From assembly GCA_030593425.1 (NCBI GenBank), contig JAUVHF010000020.1:1-15532 (forward strand): a stretch of DNA of 15,532 nt. The letters run 5' to 3'. Below the pieces are notes generated by a model. The model did no database searches. It was not told the DNA's origin and worked only from the letters and a program-made list of their open reading frames with translations. The DNA comes from Anaerolineales bacterium. Its GTDB lineage: Bacteria > Chloroflexota > Anaerolineae > UBA7937. Positions 13,559 through 15,532 of this stretch are shown here, in pieces (the first letter of the stretch is position 1; every line of letters begins with the position of its first letter). The position numbers and the translations under genes were made by a program.

Positions 13559-15289
13559 ATGGCTAAGCCCCATCTGGTGTTTCTCCACGCACCTAGCGTC
13601 TATGATTTCCGAAAAGAGGCGATCCTATATGGCCCCATCAGCGATCTCGTGCCTTCAACCCCTATCTTCGAGATGTACCCCATCGGATTTACCACCTTGG
13701 CCGAATACCTAGAAAGGCATGGCTTCCGAACCCGCATCGTCAACCTGGCGGTGCGGATGCTCAAGGATAGGGACTTCGATGCCGAGGCGTTTATCGCTTC
13801 TTTGGACCCTTTGGCCTTCGGCATCGACCTCCACTGGTTACCTCACGCCCAGGGAGCCCTTGAGGTGGCCAAGATCGTCAAGCGTCACCATCCCCGAACC
13901 CCGGTGATCGTGGGTGGCTTCTCGGCTTCCTATTATCACCTGGAACTGGTGGCTAGGCGGGAGGTGGACTATGTGTTGCGAGGTGATTCGACGGAGGAGC
14001 CGCTTCTGCAACTGATGAAGGCTCTGGCGTCTGGGGGGGCTCTCGACCGGGTGGCCAACCTCACTTGGCGGGACGAAAAGGGAGAAGTGAAAGTCAACCC
14101 CTTCACCTATCTGCCTCCTGACTTGAGCCATGTGGCACTGGACTATAGCCACCTGGTCAAAGCCGTAGTTCGGGACCGCGACTTGGCCAGCAATATCCCT
14201 TTCTTCAACTGGCTAGGGTACCCTATCATGGCTGCGCTCAGTTGTCGGGGTTGTACCCAGGGTTGTGTTACCTGCGGGGGCTCAGCCTATGCCTCGCGCC
14301 ACCTCTTCGGCCGGGAAAAGCCCGCCTATCGAACGCCGGAGATGTTGGCCCAGGATGTCAAGGATATTAAACGCTTTAGCCGAGGCCCGGTCCTCCTGCT
14401 GGGGGATCTCCGCCAGGGGGGTATCGATGACGCACGGAAATTGTTATCCTCTCTTCAGGGTGTAGAGGGAGAAGCGATGGTAGAACTCTTCGCCCCAGCC
14501 TCGCAGGGATTCTTGGAGGAGGTGGTCTCTTCCTTCCCCCGCCTCTGTTTGGAGTTCTCCTTGGAGTCCCACGATCCAAAGGTGAGACGAGCCTTCGGCA
14601 AAGGCTACTCCAACGAGGAAGTGGAAGCGACCATACGACATGCCCTGGAAGCGGGCTGTCAAAGGCTAGATATCTTCTTCATGACAGGGTTGCCCAGGCA
14701 GACCCCTCAATCGGTGATGGGGACCATCGACTATTGCGGGGCTTTGTTGGAGCGGTTCGGCGGCGATGGTCGCTTGCACCCTTATATCTCCCCTCTGGCT
14801 CCCTTCTTGGATCCGGGGAGTGCAGCCTTCGAGGATCCTGAGCGGCATGGCTATCGCCTCTTCTATCGGACCTTGGAGGAGCATCGTCGGGCTCTTCTAT
14901 CCCCCAGTTGGAAGTATATCCTCAACTACGAGACGGAGTGGATGAGCCGGGCGGAGATAGTAGATACCACCTATGAGGCGCTTCTTAGACTGAGTCGCTT
15001 GAAAAGAAAGCATGACCTCATCGAGGCCCGAGAGATGGAGGCCGCGGAAGAGCGGATCCGGAAGTCTCAAGAGTTGATCGGGGAGATCGATCGTCTCTTG
15101 GAGATCGAAGACGAGGCCCAACGAAAGAGAGGGTTGCAAGCCCTCAAGGCACAGATGGACGAGGTGAACTTCGCCACCTTACCCCAGGATAGGGAACTGG
15201 CCTTGCCCGTGGGCTGGGGCAAATTCAAACCTCTCTGGATAGCCAGGCTCCTGGTTAGGGATTGGTGGGCTGCTCTTTCCGGGCGGTAG
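13559..15289 (+). CDS. B12-binding domain/radical SAM domain protein (TIGR04190-like)
   Basis: A 576-residue protein from ATG 13559, chosen for AAGGG 7 bases upstream; an in-frame ATG at 13544 lacks such a site. N-terminal cobalamin-binding-like domain (about 1-160): MYPIGFTTLAEYLERHGF (39-56), GIDLHW (88-93, with an Asp90-x-His92 that could be a cobalt ligand), VIVGGFSASYY and VDYVLRGDSTEEPL. Radical SAM domain (about 222-420): the cluster motif CX3CX2C at Cys232, Cys236, Cys239 with an extra Cys229, then LLLGDLRQGG, LEFSLESHDPKVRRAFGKGYSNEE and FFMTGLPRQTP. The C-terminus (about 480-530) is a charged, helical, likely coiled-coil stretch. Such proteins do methylations or difficult C-C chemistry, but the substrate cannot be told and no pathway genes are adjacent. 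TIGR04190 is from memory of the family's layout. Confidence 0.8.
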   Translation: MAKPHLVFLHAPSVYDFRKEAILYGPISDLVPSTPIFEMYPIGFTTLAEYLERHGFRTRIVNLAVRMLKDRDFDAEAFIASLDPLAFGIDLHWLPHAQGALEVAKIVKRHHPRTPVIVGGFSASYYHLELVARREVDYVLRGDSTEEPLLQLMKALASGGALDRVANLTWRDEKGEVKVNPFTYLPPDLSHVALDYSHLVKAVVRDRDLASNIPFFNWLGYPIMAALSCRGCTQGCVTCGGSAYASRHLFGREKPAYRTPEMLAQDVKDIKRFSRGPVLLLGDLRQGGIDDARKLLSSLQGVEGEAMVELFAPASQGFLEEVVSSFPRLCLEFSLESHDPKVRRAFGKGYSNEEVEATIRHALEAGCQRLDIFFMTGLPRQTPQSVMGTIDYCGALLERFGGDGRLHPYISPLAPFLDPGSAAFEDPERHGYRLFYRTLEEHRRALLSPSWKYILNYETEWMSRAEIVDTTYEALLRLSRLKRKHDLIEAREMEAAEERIRKSQELIGEIDRLLEIEDEAQRKRGLQALKAQMDEVNFATLPQDRELALPVGWGKFKPLWIARLLVRDWWAALSGR

Positions 15290-15325
15290 CACGCCGGGGG
15301 AAAAATCGAGCCTCGAAGAGGCCCC

Positions 15326-15355
15326 TTGACGGCAGGGGGCGTTTTGATGTATCAT
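15326..15355 (+). promoter_or_regulatory. Promoter of the aminotransferase gene
   Basis: -35 TTGACG (15326-15331), 18-bp spacer, -10 TATCAT (15350-15355). Expected start near 15362, giving a leader of about 75 bases in which I see no known riboswitch or T-box motif. Confidence 0.65.
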
Positions 15356-15436
15356 AGCACGGGTATCAAGCCCCTGAACCGGTGTAGAAATAGCGGGTAG
15401 GTTGTGAACTTCTAGCGACAAGGAGGTCGGAAGGTT

Positions 15437-15532
15437 ATGACAACTCGATGGGAAGAGTGTTACGCCCAGCGGATGCAGCGGATGGGTAGTTCCATCATCA
15501 GGGAACTCCTGAAGTTCGCGCAGCAGCCAGGG
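15437..15532 (+). CDS. PLP-dependent aminotransferase (class I/II), N-terminal 32 codons, cut by window edge
   Basis: ATG 15437 is preceded by AGGAGG (15421-15426) and GGAAGG (15429-15434). The visible start, MTTRWEECYAQRMQRMGSSI followed by IRELLKFAQQPG, matches the N-terminus of LysN/2-aminoadipate-type aminotransferases, in which SSxIRELLK precedes the ISFAGG(L)P substrate loop. The catalytic Lys lies outside the window, so substrate cannot be assigned. Confidence 0.75.
   Translation, partial: MTTRWEECYAQRMQRMGSSIIRELLKFAQQPG

Noticed and set aside
15308..15320. Terminator after the radical SAM gene (GCCTC/GAGGC hairpin at 15309-15321)
   Set aside because: The stem is only 5 bp and no T-run follows on the plus strand. 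On the minus strand a short T stretch follows, but no minus-strand gene precedes it.
1..15532. CRISPR arrays, insertion sequences, tRNA or rRNA genes
   Set aside because: I saw no regularly spaced repeats, transposase motifs, terminal inverted repeats or tRNA-like cloverleaf sequences on either strand.

Overview
The window is bacterial, moderately GC-rich and densely coded. AGG/AGA arginine and ATA isoleucine codons are frequent, a usage often seen in thermophiles. The FMN-riboswitch-controlled RibXY-type transporter and the membrane-anchored PP2C-like/propeller protein beside an orphan SbcD both fit Chloroflexota (Anaerolineae-like, possibly thermophilic). That placement is inferred from gene content and is not proven. 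Promoters look like ordinary sigma-70 sites (TTGACA/TATAAT type).

Left part, minus strand (1-3225): a strong promoter (TTGACA-16-TATAAT) drives an FMN riboswitch with an intrinsic terminator. It is followed by an ABC importer operon: permease (RibX-like), NMT1/THI5-like lipoprotein (RibY-like), then an ATPase that runs off the left edge. The riboswitch points to riboflavin or a flavin precursor as substrate. Upstream, with its own promoter, lies an alkaline-phosphatase-superfamily metallohydrolase.

Phosphate block (3236-7820): pstB1 (+) converges on a second pstB (-), and pstS-pstC-pstA follow on the plus strand. No phoU is seen. The two PstB proteins differ in motif quality: PstB2 has a degenerate ABC signature (LVEGQ), while PstB1 has a normal signature but an unusual Walker A and D-loop. 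That pattern suggests an asymmetric heterodimer. A non-coding stretch with consecutive stem-loops, the last terminator-like, closes the block.

Middle (7825-11227): sbcD (Mre11-like nuclease, no sbcC in view), from a promoter so close that the mRNA may be leaderless, overlaps by ATGA a 706-residue protein. That protein has a PP2C-like domain lacking the catalytic Asp motifs, one membrane helix, and an extracytoplasmic propeller-like region. A perfect intrinsic terminator follows.

Right part (11230-15532): a two-component pair (membrane PAS histidine kinase with a TTG start, and an OmpR/PhoB-type regulator) comes next. Closeness to pst makes a PhoR/PhoB role possible but unproven. Then come a terminator, a stand-alone B12-binding/radical SAM protein with its own promoter, and the first 32 codons of a PLP-dependent aminotransferase with its own promoter.
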